From Yoonia sp. GPGPB17 (GTDB lineage: Bacteria > Pseudomonadota > Alphaproteobacteria > Rhodobacterales > Rhodobacteraceae), in the NCBI RefSeq assembly GCF_037892195.1, contig NZ_JATACI010000002.1:558001-622000 (forward strand): DNA of 64,000 nt, written 5' to 3'. The notes beneath the pieces are model-generated. The model saw nothing but the letters and a program-made list of their open reading frames with translations, did not search any database and was not told the DNA's origin. Both the position numbers and the translations under genes were made by a program. Shown in pieces: positions 9,908 through 18,968 of the stretch. Each line of letters starts with the position of its first letter. Position 1 is the stretch's first letter.

Positions 9908-10947
9908 GCGTTTTCCTTCCATTGTAGTGCGTCCTTGCACAAATCCCGCGTCATCTCTGCGACGTCATGGTCTGATACATCACCCCAACTGCCATGCTGC
10001 CATTTCGGCGCGCGGTCGCGGTCAATGATGGCCGCGCGGATCCCCTCGATAAAGTCCCCTTGCGCGACACAGCGATAGGTATAGCGGAATTCGCGATCGA
10101 GCGCGTCCTCAATGCCCCCTGAGTGGCGGGCCGCTTGAATAATCTGGGCCGCAACGGCCATCGCCAAAGGGGCGTTGCGGTCCATCAGCTTGCGCACATG
10201 CGCAATGGCAGGGCCGGGCGCATCGGGCATGGCATTGTAAATGTCGCCCAGATTTCCAGCTGCGAAGACACTGTCGATTTCGTCCTGCCAGGCGCGCAGG
10301 CGCGCTGGCGGGCCTGCTTGGCAATGATGCTCGATCACCGTGCTTTCACCGCTGGTGATGAGCGCCTGTTTCAGATCGCCCCACGCCTCTTGCGGTACAT
10401 AGTGATCTGCAAAGCCTACATAGATTGCATCGCCAGCATCCATGCGGTCGCCACTTAGCCCAAGGAACTCACCACAATGTCCCGGCGCCTTGGCCAGAAT
10501 CAAAGATCCGCCGATATCCGGGACCAGACCGATGGAGCATTCCGGCATGGCGATCTGGCTGCTTTCGCAGACGATCCTGTGCCCGCCATGACAGCCAACC
10601 CCGACGCCGCCACCCATGGTGAAACCGTGCAGAAAGGTGACGATGGGTTTGTCATAATTATAGATTTTTGCATTCAGCCGGTACTCATCCCGCCAGAACC
10701 GCCGCCCGTAATCATAGTCACCCCGTTGACCAGAGGCGTACATCTCAGCGATATCGCCACCTGAACAAAAGGCCCTGTCGCCCGCACCATCTATCAGGAT
10801 CAGCGCAACATCGGGGTCATTTCGCCAGTCATCCAATGCGCCCTCAATTGCCAGACACATATCCCATGTCAGCGCGTTCAGCGCCTTGGTACGGTTTAGC
10901 GTAATATGCCCTGCGCGCCCGGTCTTGCGGATGATGATATCCGTCAT
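9904..10947 (-). CDS. 3-hydroxyisobutyryl-CoA hydrolase (crotonase fold)
   Basis: Probably releases 3-hydroxyisobutyrate from its CoA ester in the valine pathway. 347 residues, longer than ordinary enoyl-CoA hydratases and typical of HIBCH. Crotonase features include the oxyanion-hole stretch AFCSGGDIAEMY, GFTMGGGVGVG, and MPECSIGLVPDIGGS, whose PE and PD-x-GG pattern is characteristic of HIBCH. Start and stop overlap both neighbours by 4 bases (ATGA), so translation is coupled with the dehydrogenase upstream and mmsB downstream. Annotation as a plain enoyl-CoA hydratase is the main alternative, but length, motif and context favour the hydrolase. Confidence 0.88.
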   Translation of the reverse strand: MTDIIIRKTGRAGHITLNRTKALNALTWDMCLAIEGALDDWRNDPDVALILIDGAGDRAFCSGGDIAEMYASGQRGDYDYGRRFWRDEYRLNAKIYNYDKPIVTFLHGFTMGGGVGVGCHGGHRIVCESSQIAMPECSIGLVPDIGGSLILAKAPGHCGEFLGLSGDRMDAGDAIYVGFADHYVPQEAWGDLKQALITSGESTVIEHHCQAGPPARLRAWQDEIDSVFAAGNLGDIYNAMPDAPGPAIAHVRKLMDRNAPLAMAVAAQIIQAARHSGGIEDALDREFRYTYRCVAQGDFIEGIRAAIIDRDRAPKWQHGSWGDVSDHDVAEMTRDLCKDALQWKENA

Positions 10948-12080
10948 TGGATCATGTGGCGTGCGGTGATGAGGCGCATGATTTCGTTGGTGCCTTCAAG
11001 GATCTGGTGCACCCGCAAATCACGCACGATTTTTTCGATCCCGTAGTCGGCCAGATACCCGTAGCCACCGTGCAGTTGCAGGCATTGGTCGGCGACGTCG
11101 CTGCCGGTTTCTGTGCAGAGTTTCTTGGCCATCGCGCAGAACTTGGTGGCGTCTGGTGCACCTGTGTCGAGTTTCCAGGCGGCCTGTCGCAGGAAGGTAC
11201 GGGCCGATTGCAGGGCGATTTCCATATCGGCCAATCGGAACTGTAGCCCCTGGAACTGATCGATTGATTTGCCGAAGGCCTTACGCTCGGCCATATAGGC
11301 GACTGTTTGATCGAGGGCGGATTGCGCGGCACCGATGGAACAGGCCGCAATATTCAGCCGTCCGCCATCAAGCCCGGCCATCGCATATTTGAAGCCCATG
11401 CCTTCGTCGCCCAACAGGTTTTCTGCCGGGACGGAGCAGCTATCCATTTGCACTTGTCTGGTGGGCTGCGACCGCCAGCCCATCTTGTCTTCCAACCCAC
11501 CGAACGAAAGGCCCTGCGTGCCGTCTTCGACAACAATCGCACTGATCCCCTTTGGGCCATCATCGCTGGTGCGCGCCATCACGATGTAAGCGTCGGAATA
11601 GCCGCCCCCGGAAATGAAGGCCTTGGTTCCGGTCAGCTGATAGCCTGCGTTGTCGCGCGCTGCTTTTGTCTTCAGCGCCGCGGCGTCAGAGCCCGAGCCG
11701 GGTTCGGTCAGGCAGTACGACAGGATCGTGTCCATCGTCAGGGCTTTGGGCAAGATGCGATCTTTCAGCGCGTCTGACCCGTAGGCATCAATCATACGGG
11801 CGCACATGTTATGGATCGAAAGGAACGCGGAAACCGATGCGCATGACTGCGCGAGCGCTTCGAAGACCAGTGTGGCATCAAGCCGAGACAGGCCCGATCC
11901 GCCACGGTCTTCAGAGACATAAAGACCGCCAAACCCCAGCCCAGCAAGATTTGTCCAAAGCTCTTTCGGGATCGTGCCGTCTGATTCCCAAGTGCGCGCA
12001 TTTGGAGCGATGTGCTCTGCGCCAAAACTCTGCGCCATATCGAATATTGCGGATTGTTCATCGGTCAGTTCGAAGTTCAT
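10944..12080 (-). CDS. Acyl-CoA dehydrogenase, probably isobutyryl-CoA dehydrogenase
   Basis: FAD enzyme of the acyl-CoA dehydrogenase family, 378 residues with all three family domains. Recognisable elements are the flavin-binding YCLTEPGSGSDA, AFISGGGYSD, the C-terminal arginine-rich region before LHGGYGYLADYGIEK, and ILEGTNEIMRL, where the glutamate is the expected catalytic base. Its place at the head of a three-gene operon with 3-hydroxyisobutyryl-CoA hydrolase and mmsB supports isobutyryl-CoA as substrate (as in MmsC/Acd8); that assignment is by context. The glycosyltransferase gene is divergent, with a 107-base gap that must carry both promoters. Confidence 0.9.
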   Translation of the reverse strand: MNFELTDEQSAIFDMAQSFGAEHIAPNARTWESDGTIPKELWTNLAGLGFGGLYVSEDRGGSGLSRLDATLVFEALAQSCASVSAFLSIHNMCARMIDAYGSDALKDRILPKALTMDTILSYCLTEPGSGSDAAALKTKAARDNAGYQLTGTKAFISGGGYSDAYIVMARTSDDGPKGISAIVVEDGTQGLSFGGLEDKMGWRSQPTRQVQMDSCSVPAENLLGDEGMGFKYAMAGLDGGRLNIAACSIGAAQSALDQTVAYMAERKAFGKSIDQFQGLQFRLADMEIALQSARTFLRQAAWKLDTGAPDATKFCAMAKKLCTETGSDVADQCLQLHGGYGYLADYGIEKIVRDLRVHQILEGTNEIMRLITARHMIQ

Positions 12081-12187
12081 CAGTTCAGCCTGTCTTGTAT
12101 CTGGACATCGGAGAGGAGGTTCGTTCTATTCACCTGCATTTGCAAGCCAGTCATTTGGACCGGCACCGCGCGAACGGGGGACACGGC

Positions 12188-13189
12188 ATGCAGGCAGCGA
12201 AGGTGCGTATCGGGCTTGGTGTTATCACTCATCGGCGACCGGGTGGCCTTGTACGCCTAGTGGAAAGTTTCGGTCAAATGAAGGTGCCTGACGGTGTAGA
12301 ATGCACTGTTCTGATTGCAGAAAATGATGATGTACCGACCGTGGATGCTCATCTTGAGACATTGCGTGCGAAAGTGCCCTTTGACGTGCAGTTATCATTT
12401 GAGAAAGAGCGTGGTATACCGTTTGCCCGCAACCGCGTGCTGGATATGGCGCATGAAGGAAAGTTTGATTTTTTGACGTTTGTCGATGACGATCAAATTG
12501 TACACCAAGACTGGCTGACCATGCTTTATGCCACGATTGAAGGGCGCGCATTAGAGCTTGTAGGCGGTCCGTGGAGCGTGATTGCCGAGCCGAACGCCGC
12601 TCTTTCGAAGCAGAATAAATTTGTTTTGCGATACTATCTAGACAGATCTGTCGAATTGCAGACATCCAAAGCCTTGCACACCTGTACACCCAAAGAGGCC
12701 AAAGTGCATATCTACACTCACAACTGGATTGTTCGTCTTTCAAGTCAGAAGCGCCTTGGTATTCGGTTTGATGAGACTTACCGTTTCACTGGTGGCTCCG
12801 ATACAAAGTTCTATGCGGACGTTGCAGCGGCCGGTGGGTTGACTGGATGGAGTTCGGATGCGCGGGTAACAGAAATCTGGCCAGCAAAAAGGCTTACATT
12901 TTCTTACCTCTACCGGCGTAGGCGCGACCAAACCACTATGAACTATGTAAGGGCTGGGCATCGGCCGAAATTAAAAACAGTGTTGTTGATGTCCAATCGT
13001 TGCATGATATTTGGTTTCTTCAAAATAGTCCGTGCGGTGTTTGATGATTACAAGTCATTTGCCGAGGTTGTTCATTCAGTCGCAGAACTCTCGGGTGTGA
13101 TCCGCGCTCGTCGCGGCCTATCCAGTACGCTTTATGCGCGATCAGACGAGGTCAATGATGACCCCGTCCAGGATTTTCTGCGGCAATAG
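12188..13189 (+). CDS. Family 2 glycosyltransferase (copy 1)
   Basis: A 333-residue GT-A type glycosyltransferase, probably acting on surface polysaccharide; donor and acceptor are unknown. It has an N-terminal nucleotide-binding strand (RIGLGVITHRR), AENDDVPTV, FARNRVLDMA and the metal-binding FVDDDQ at residues 98-103, then GGSDTKFYADV. The open frame extends far upstream, but that part is antisense to the acyl-CoA dehydrogenase gene, so the ATG at 12188 is taken. It sits on the opposite strand between two valine-catabolic blocks and ends 3 bases before the mmsA stop, which looks like an insertion into that cluster. A homologue sharing ARNRVLD and VDDD...DWL lies near 62 kb. Confidence 0.85.
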   Translation: MQAAKVRIGLGVITHRRPGGLVRLVESFGQMKVPDGVECTVLIAENDDVPTVDAHLETLRAKVPFDVQLSFEKERGIPFARNRVLDMAHEGKFDFLTFVDDDQIVHQDWLTMLYATIEGRALELVGGPWSVIAEPNAALSKQNKFVLRYYLDRSVELQTSKALHTCTPKEAKVHIYTHNWIVRLSSQKRLGIRFDETYRFTGGSDTKFYADVAAAGGLTGWSSDARVTEIWPAKRLTFSYLYRRRRDQTTMNYVRAGHRPKLKTVLLMSNRCMIFGFFKIVRAVFDDYKSFAEVVHSVAELSGVIRARRGLSSTLYARSDEVNDDPVQDFLRQ

Positions 13190-13192
13190 CTT

Positions 13193-14693
13193 TTATTCCA
13201 TCAAAGGAATGGAAAATTCGCCGCCTTCTTTGATCCCTGATGGCCAGCGTGAGGTGATCGTTTTGGTCCGCGTATAGAACTTGAACGCGTCCGGCCCATG
13301 TTGGTTCAGATCGCCGAACATGGATTTCTTCCAACCCCCGAAGGTGTGATAGGCCAGCGGCACGGGGATTGGCACGTTCACACCGACCATGCCGATGTTG
13401 ATGCGGTTTGCGAAATCACGGGCGGTGTCACCGTCGCGGGTGAAGATCGCGGTGCCGTTGCCATATTCGTGGTCCATAGCAAGGCCGATGGCCTCTTCAT
13501 AGGACTGCGCCCGGACGGTGGACAAGACGGGGCCGAAGATCTCGGTTTTGTAGATGTCCATGTCTTTGGTCACGTTGTCGAACAAATGTGCGCCGACAAA
13601 GAAACCGTCTTCATAGCCTTGCAGATTGAAATTGCGGCCATCAACCACCAGCTTTGCACCCTGATCAATGCCGGATTGGACAAGGCGGCCGATATTGGCC
13701 TTGGCGGCTGCCGTCACAACCGGGCCATAGTCCACGTCATTGCCAGCCGTATAGGGGCCGACCTTCAGCGCTTCGACCTTAGGTACTAGTTTTTCCAATA
13801 GACGATCTGCAGTGTCGTCACCCACAGGCACCGCCACAGAGATCGCCATGCAGCGTTCGTGCGGCGGCACCATAGCCCGCGCCGACCAATGCGTCGGCGG
13901 CCTGTTCCATATCCGCATCTGGCATGATGATCATGTGGTTCTTCGCGCCGCCAAAGCACTGCACACGCTTCCCTTGCGCGCAGCCGGTGCCGTAGATGTA
14001 TTCCGCGATCGGGGTGGACCCGACAAAGCCAACAGATTGGATCGTGTCATCATAGAGGATTGCATCAACGGCTTCCTTGTCGCCGTTCACGACCTGCAAG
14101 ATACCTTTGGGCAGTCCTGCTTCCTCCATCAACTCGGCAAGCATCAGCGGCACGGATGGGTCACGCTCGGATGGTTTCAGGATAAAGGCGTTGCCGCACA
14201 CAATGGCAGGGGCGAACATCCACATCGGGATCATGGCGGGGAAGTTGAAGGGCGTAATGCCGGCGGTAACACCCAGCGCTTGCTTCATGGAATACATGTC
14301 GATGCCGGGGCCAGCGCTGTCGGTGAAGTCACCTTTCAGCATTTGTGGCGCGCCGATGCAGTACTCCACCACCTCAAGCCCACGGATCACGTCACCTTTG
14401 GCATCTGGCAGCGTTTTCCCATGCTCGCGGCTGAGTGCCTCGGCCAGCTTGTCCATGTCGCGGTTCAAAAGACCGACGAAGGCCATCATGACACGTGCAC
14501 GGCGTTGTGGGTTGACGGCGGCCCATGCGGGCTGGGCCTTGGCGGCAATTTCAACCGCCTTGGCCATTTCTTCGGCATTGGCCAGCGGCACTTTGGCCTG
14601 CACCTCGCCTGTGGCAGGGTTGAAGACGTCAGCAAAGCGGCCAGACGTGCCTTTGATGTGTTCGCCGCCGATGTAGTGGGTCAACTCTTGCAT
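13193..14693 (-). CDS. mmsA: Methylmalonate-semialdehyde dehydrogenase, CoA-acylating (frameshifted)
   Basis: Converts methylmalonate semialdehyde to propionyl-CoA, the last step of distal valine breakdown. About 499 residues after correction, the standard MmsA length. It has GITPFNFPAMIPMWM, LKPSERDPS, GFVGSTPIAEYIY and the active-site Cys in ERCMA. The frame breaks (+1) at 13859-13865 on the plus strand, exactly before ERCMA; homology continues on both sides (GYGAA then ERCMAISVAVPVG), so this is probably a sequence error. The start at 14693 has GGAGG upstream. It is divergent from a lysR gene across a 100-base region with a 12-base inverted repeat. It is separated from acd-hydrolase-mmsB by the glycosyltransferase gene. 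Confidence 0.93.
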
Positions 14694-14721
14694 GGAATCC
14701 TCCGCAGAATGGTTTGAACGA

Positions 14722-14788
14722 AGTATACCCTTGCGTTTTTTCGGGTAGAAGAACCAATATGCCAAAACCATTTTGCAAAAACGCAAGG
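14722..14788. promoter_or_regulatory. mmsA/lysR divergent promoter with 12-bp inverted repeat
   Basis: CCTTGCGTTTTT (14729-14740) and its exact complement AAAAACGCAAGG (14777-14788) are separated by 36 bases. The first arm touches a mmsA -10-like TATACT (minus strand, 14722-14727); the second covers the lysR ribosome-binding AAGGA. This is the expected place for the LysR-type operator, which would let the regulator control mmsA and its own gene. Confidence 0.6.
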
Positions 14789-14793
14789 ACAGC

Positions 14794-15696
14794 ATGGAAA
14801 ACTGGGATGATGTGCGGGTGTTTCTGGCGGTAGCGCGTGCCGAGGGGTTATCCGGGGCGGCACCGCTTTTGAAGATGGACCCTTCTACGCTTGGACGGCG
14901 GATCGTGCGGTTGGAGCGAGACCTAGGTGCCGCACTCTTTGTCAAATCGCCTCAAGGCTATGCGCTGACCGATCTGGGTGAGCGGATGAAGGCCCGTGCC
15001 GCCGAGGCCGAAGTGCATCTGGCGCGGGCCCGCGATGAAGGGCAGGGGGACACTGCGGCACTGACAGGGCAGATTCGGATTGGTGCGCCCGATGGGGCGG
15101 CTAATTTCCTGCTGCCACAGGTCTGCGCCGCCATTCAGGCCAGGAACCCGCAACTCGAGGTGCAAATTTTGGCCTTGCCGCGCGTGGTCAATCTGTCGCG
15201 GCGCGAGGCGGATATGGCCATCACCGTCAGCCCACCCGCAGCAGGACGGTTGACGGTGCAAAAGATCACCGACTACCGATTACACCTTGCGACGCGCACA
15301 GATGCCCCCCCAATACAAAGTCTGGATGACCTCGGCGGGCGTCAGATTGTCGGCTATATTCCTGATATGATCTTTGACAAAGAGTTGGACTATCTGGGTG
15401 AGATTGACGCCACAGGCGTGCAGATGGCGTCAAATTCAGTCGCCGTACAGTTGCAGATGATCCGGCAGGCTGGTGTTGGGATCGTGCACGATTTTGCGTT
15501 GCCCTTTGCGCCGGAACTGCAGATGGTGCTAACCGATCAAATTGCACTGACCCGGTCATTCTATCTTGTCCGTCATACCTCTGACCGACGCTCTGATCGG
15601 TTGACCCGTTTTGCGGCTGCCCTGCGCCAAGGCGTGCAAGACGAGGTTGTGCGGTTGGAACGCACGGCACGCTTGACAGCACAGCCCCCCATTTGA
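14794..15696 (+). CDS. LysR-family transcriptional regulator, divergent from mmsA
   Basis: A 300-residue LysR-type regulator. The N-terminal winged helix-turn-helix (about residues 1-60) shows the typical pattern VFLAVARAEGLSGAAPLL, STLGRRIVRLERDLGAALF, followed by the effector-binding domain. The start is ATG at 14794, with AAGGA just upstream; a TTG 21 bases earlier is less likely. Divergence from mmsA and the inverted repeat between them suggest it controls valine degradation. The effector is unknown. Confidence 0.9.
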   Translation: MENWDDVRVFLAVARAEGLSGAAPLLKMDPSTLGRRIVRLERDLGAALFVKSPQGYALTDLGERMKARAAEAEVHLARARDEGQGDTAALTGQIRIGAPDGAANFLLPQVCAAIQARNPQLEVQILALPRVVNLSRREADMAITVSPPAAGRLTVQKITDYRLHLATRTDAPPIQSLDDLGGRQIVGYIPDMIFDKELDYLGEIDATGVQMASNSVAVQLQMIRQAGVGIVHDFALPFAPELQMVLTDQIALTRSFYLVRHTSDRRSDRLTRFAAALRQGVQDEVVRLERTARLTAQPPI

Positions 15697-15733
15697 GACG
15701 CTGAAGGCCCGGAGCATCATCAAGGAGCCCGAA

Positions 15734-16168
15734 ATGCTTGTATCCCAAATGTTGAAATCGAAACCTGAGACGGGTGTGATCTCGGTCAAGCCATCATCAA
15801 CTGTGACGGATGCGGCCAAACTTTTGTCAGAGCACCGGATTGGTACCGTTGTGGTTTCCGAAGATGGTGAAGCGCTGAATGGAATTCTATCAGAGCGCGA
15901 TATCGTGCGGGAGCTTGGCAAGCGGGGTGCCGGTTGCCTGAACGATCCCGTCAGCGATTTAATGACGGCCAACTTGACCACATGCAGCCCATCGAACAGC
16001 GCGCTTGAGGTGCTGGAGATCATGACCAATGGGCGCTTTCGCCATTTGCCGGTCATGGACGACGGCAAGATGGTTGGTCTGATATCCATCGGGGATGCGG
16101 TCAAAGGGCGTCTTGCGCAGCTCGCGATGGAGAAAGAGTCCCTCGAAGGGATGATCATGGGGCATTAA
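15734..16168 (+). CDS. CBS-domain pair protein
   Basis: A 144-residue protein made of two CBS modules (about residues 8-62 and 73-130), each with the typical end pattern G-(I/L)-(L/I)-S-x-x-D (GILSERDIV and GLISIGDAV). Such pairs usually bind adenine nucleotides and act as sensors. GGAG precedes the ATG. It follows the lysR gene by 37 bases and precedes coaD by 68, so co-transcription with lysR is possible. No partner protein is evident. Confidence 0.88.
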   Translation: MLVSQMLKSKPETGVISVKPSSTVTDAAKLLSEHRIGTVVVSEDGEALNGILSERDIVRELGKRGAGCLNDPVSDLMTANLTTCSPSNSALEVLEIMTNGRFRHLPVMDDGKMVGLISIGDAVKGRLAQLAMEKESLEGMIMGH

Positions 16169-16236
16169 GCCCTTCCTTGCATTCCTGCCCGAAATATTGT
16201 TGCGTGGCACCGACTTAAGACACGACGAGGTTTCCC

Positions 16237-16731
16237 ATGCGCGTAGGACTTTACCCCGGTACATTTGATCCGGTCACGCATGGGCATCTCGATATCATTC
16301 GCCGCGCCTGTTCGCTGGTGGACCGTTTGGTGATTGGTGTGGCCATCAATCGCGACAAAGGACCAATGTTCACGCTGGAAGAGCGGGTTGCGATGATTGA
16401 AGCCGAAACATCACATTTGCAGGCTGAAACCGGCTGCGTGATCGTGGCGCACCCATTTGAAAACCTGCTGATTGATTGTGCGCGTGATGTTGGCGCCTCG
16501 GTCATTATTCGTGGTTTACGCGCGGTGGCGGATTTTGAGTATGAATATCAAATGGTTGGTATGAACCGTGTTTTGGATAACTCCATTGAAACCGTGTTCT
16601 TGATGGCCGAAGCGCAGCATCAGGCGATTGCATCCAAACTGGTCAAAGAGATTGCGCGACTGGGCGGTGATGTGTCCAAATTCGTGACGCCAGCGGTCAA
16701 CGCCGCCTTGAAAGAGCGGTTCGCTGGTTGA
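16237..16731 (+). CDS. coaD: Phosphopantetheine adenylyltransferase
   Basis: Fourth step of coenzyme A synthesis: joins 4'-phosphopantetheine and ATP to dephospho-CoA. 164 residues, the usual size. The nucleotidyltransferase signature GTFDPVTHGH lies at residues 9-18, and IIRGLRAVADFEYE is the conserved substrate loop. It overlaps the next gene by 4 bases (TTGA), suggesting coupled translation. Confidence 0.96.
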   Translation: MRVGLYPGTFDPVTHGHLDIIRRACSLVDRLVIGVAINRDKGPMFTLEERVAMIEAETSHLQAETGCVIVAHPFENLLIDCARDVGASVIIRGLRAVADFEYEYQMVGMNRVLDNSIETVFLMAEAQHQAIASKLVKEIARLGGDVSKFVTPAVNAALKERFAG

Positions 16732-17501
16732 ACTGGTTCTGGATGATTGTTGGCACCTATCTGATTTACGCCGCCGCGATGGTCGCGATGCACCCACGCG
16801 TCATCTATCCGTTTGGTCCAGATGTGTTTGACAACCCGACGTTTCATCAGGAGGTCGTCTCGGATCGTGATGTTGCGATGGCCATTGCCGATGGCGACGA
16901 TGACTTGGCCGTGTTGTTCTTTATGGGGAACGGCGGCGCCTTGGCGTATTTTACTTTTTCGTTGGATGCCCATCAAAACGCAGGTCGCACTGTGGCCGCG
17001 ATGGAGTATCCAGGAGGTGGCGGCATCCCGGGCCGGGCGTCAGAGGCACGTTTGAAGGCAGATGCATTGGCCGCCTATGATTGGCTGGCGACGCAACATG
17101 CAGGGCCGATTGCGGTACATGGGTTTTCGCTTGGCACTGGTCTGGCGATCCATGTCGCTGCCGCGCGCGAAGTTGATGCCATTTTGCTGGATGCGCCTTA
17201 TGCCACGCTTTGCGCATTGATGACAAAGGCGTCGTATCTGCCCGCATGTTATCTGCCCGGCGTTCAGAAATGGCGGTCAATTGATGACGTGACAGCCTTG
17301 TCAGCCCCTGTTCTGATCCAACATGGGACAGCGGATCAACTGATACCTATTGCCTATAGCGCACAATTGGCCGCCGCGATGGAAGAGGCGGGGCTGGCGG
17401 TGACATTTCATGCGGTTGAAGGCGCGACACACAACAACCTGCCGGGACAACCGGGATATCAGGACCGGATCACTGCGTTCCTAGCTGAAGTCCAGAAATA
17501 A
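16728..17501 (+). CDS. Alpha/beta hydrolase with N-terminal membrane anchor
   Basis: A 257-residue serine hydrolase of the alpha/beta fold, related to the BEM46/ABHD13-like group. A hydrophobic N-terminus (about residues 4-20) may anchor it to the membrane. The nucleophile elbow is HGFSLGTGL, the acid is in GTADQLIPI and the histidine in ATHNNLPG. The TTG at 16728 overlaps the coaD stop; an ATG at 16743 would give a protein 5 residues shorter and is nearly as good. Substrate unknown. Confidence 0.8.
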   Translation: MNWFWMIVGTYLIYAAAMVAMHPRVIYPFGPDVFDNPTFHQEVVSDRDVAMAIADGDDDLAVLFFMGNGGALAYFTFSLDAHQNAGRTVAAMEYPGGGGIPGRASEARLKADALAAYDWLATQHAGPIAVHGFSLGTGLAIHVAAAREVDAILLDAPYATLCALMTKASYLPACYLPGVQKWRSIDDVTALSAPVLIQHGTADQLIPIAYSAQLAAAMEEAGLAVTFHAVEGATHNNLPGQPGYQDRITAFLAEVQK

Positions 17502-17504
17502 CAA

Positions 17505-17533
17505 AGCCGCCCCCGGAGGCGCGGCTGTTTTTC
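17505..17533. terminator. Bidirectional terminator between hydrolase and DUF1127 genes
   Basis: AGCCGC...GCGGCT stem (17505-17526) with a T-run on the plus strand (GTTTTTC). The complementary strand also has a T-rich tail (GGCTTTGTTATTTC), so it can serve both convergent genes. Confidence 0.75.
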
Positions 17534-17549
17534 GTGTCTGGCCAGTGAT

Positions 17550-17708
17550 TTAGCCGTAGATCGCCTTGGATGCGACCTTGCTGGCGTCTTCGCGGAACAT
17601 GCCCAGGTCGATTGCGGTTTCGACGGGCATCATTTCCAGCTCGCGCTTCAGGCGGCTGTAGGCCACGCGTTTCTGGACGGCGGTGCGAACTGTGTTCAAT
17701 ACGGTCAT
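17550..17708 (-). CDS. DUF1127-type small protein
   Basis: A 52-residue basic protein. The central RLKRELEMMPVETAIDLGMF matches the DUF1127 pattern (an arginine/leucine-rich helix, then L-x-DIG or LGM). Small proteins with this domain in Rhodobacteraceae include RNA-binding factors such as CcaF1. The ATG has AAGGAG 10 bases upstream. An operator-like AGTTAGCGCTAGCA lies 78 bases before the start, and the gene lies downstream of gap1 on the same strand. Exact function unknown. Confidence 0.8.
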   Translation of the reverse strand: MTVLNTVRTAVQKRVAYSRLKRELEMMPVETAIDLGMFREDASKVASKAIYG

Positions 17709-17785
17709 TTGCGTGCTCCTTTTAAGTCATCGCGTTTTCGTTTCGTGACTCACATTTAGCAATGCTGCAGCGCAGAACAACTGAC

Positions 17786-17799
17786 AGTTAGCGCTAGCA
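17786..17799. promoter_or_regulatory. LacI-type operator-like site upstream of DUF1127 gene
   Basis: AGTTAGCGCTAGCA differs at two positions from TGTTAGCGCTAACA, the pattern also found upstream of both GAPDH genes. It lies between gap1 and the DUF1127 gene. Confidence 0.35.
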
Positions 17800-17895
17800 G
17801 CTATGCTGAGAATGCATGGCGGAATTTGCAAACTGCACAAAAACAAAGCCAAGCCCAAAATGGACCGGCTTCTTCGACGTCGATGTCGGAACTCT

Positions 17896-18897
17896 TTAGA
17901 TCAGCTTGCCCATCGCGACAGCCGTATCGGCCATCCGGTTCGAGAAGCCCCATTCATTGTCGTACCACGTCAGGATACGCACCATATTGCCGTCCAACAC
18001 TTTGGTTTGATCAAGGTGGAAAATTGATGAATGCGGATCGTGGTTGAAGTCAGAGCTGACCATGGGCAGGTCTGTGTAGGCCAAAACCCCTTTCAGAGGG
18101 CCGTCGGCTGCAGCAATGATAGCATTGTTCACGTCTTCTACAGTCGTGGCTTTTGGTGCCTCAAAGGTCAGATCAACCACAGAGACATTTGGCGTGGGCA
18201 CGCGGATGGCAACACCATCCAGTTTGCCGTTCAATTCCGGCAGTGCCAGCCCGACGGCCTTGGCCGCCCCGGTAGAAGTCGGGATCATCGACAGTGCAGC
18301 AGCACGCGCGCGGTAGAGGTCGCTATGCATCGTATCCAGCGTGGGCTGATCGCCGGTATAGCTGTGGATTGTGGTCATGAAGCCCTTGGTAATGCCGACC
18401 GCGTCGTGCAGCACTTTCGCCACCGGGGCCAGGCAGTTTGTGGTGCAGGAGGCGTTGGAAACGACGATGTCATTGCTGGTGAGTACGTCATCGTTCACGC
18501 CATAAACGATTGTTTTGTCAGCGTCCTTTCCGGGTGCCGAGATCAACACACGGCTTGCACCGTTATCAAGGTGCGCCTGACAGGCCTCTTTGCTTTTGAA
18601 GATACCGGTACATTCCAAAACCACATCCACGTCAGACCAAGGCAGGTCAGCCGGATTACGGATCGCCGTGACTTGCATTGGGCCACGCCCCACGTCGATG
18701 GTGGTTTCTGTGGTGGTAACGGTTGCAGGGAAACGTCCATGTACGCTGTCAAAGCGCAGCAGATGGGCGTTGGTTTCGACAGGTCCAAGGTCGTTGATCG
18801 CAACAACCTCAATATCGGTGCGTCCGCTTTCGATGATTGCGCGCAAGATGTTGCGGCCGATGCGGCCAAATCCGTTGATAGCTACTTTGACGGCCAT
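17896..18897 (-). CDS. gap: Glyceraldehyde-3-phosphate dehydrogenase, NAD type (copy 1)
   Basis: Type I GAPDH, 333 residues. N-terminal INGFGRIGR, the NAD-specific aspartate in AINDLG (near residue 34), the catalytic Cys in [12 protein letters not shown] (near residue 152), and the C-terminal [12 protein letters not shown]. The frame is intact. A LacI-type operator TGTTGGCGCTAACA lies 21-34 bases before the start codon and probably overlaps the promoter. It lies downstream of a second GAPDH gene and a 47-residue membrane protein gene, all on the minus strand. Confidence 0.96.
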   Translation of the reverse strand: MAVKVAINGFGRIGRNILRAIIESGRTDIEVVAINDLGPVETNAHLLRFDSVHGRFPATVTTTETTIDVGRGPMQVTAIRNPADLPWSDVDVVLECTGIFKSKEACQAHLDNGASRVLISAPGKDADKTIVYGVNDDVLTSNDIVVSNASCTTNCLAPVAKVLHDAVGITKGFMTTIHSYTGDQPTLDTMHSDLYRARAAALSMIPTSTGAAKAVGLALPELNGKLDGVAIRVPTPNVSVVDLTFEAPKATTVEDVNNAIIAAADGPLKGVLAYTDLPMVSSDFNHDPHSSIFHLDQTKVLDGNMVRILTWYDNEWGFSNRMADTAVAMGKLI

Positions 18898-18917
18898 GGT
18901 AATCTCCTCAGGGTCAA

Positions 18918-18931
18918 TGTTGGCGCTAACA
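18918..18931. promoter_or_regulatory. LacI-type operator-like site upstream of gap copy 1
   Basis: TGTTGGCGCTAACA has one mismatch to a perfect palindrome and a central CG, the form of LacI-family operators. On the minus strand a TTGACC -35-like element lies about 17 bases upstream, so the site would cover the -10 region. Confidence 0.55.
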
Positions 18932-18968
18932 TTGCGATTTATGCGGAAAGGTCAACCTTTGATCGCCT

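Noticed and set aside
11666..12187. An upstream extension of the first glycosyltransferase
   Set aside because: This part is antisense to the acyl-CoA dehydrogenase gene and not protein-like; the family start is at 12188.
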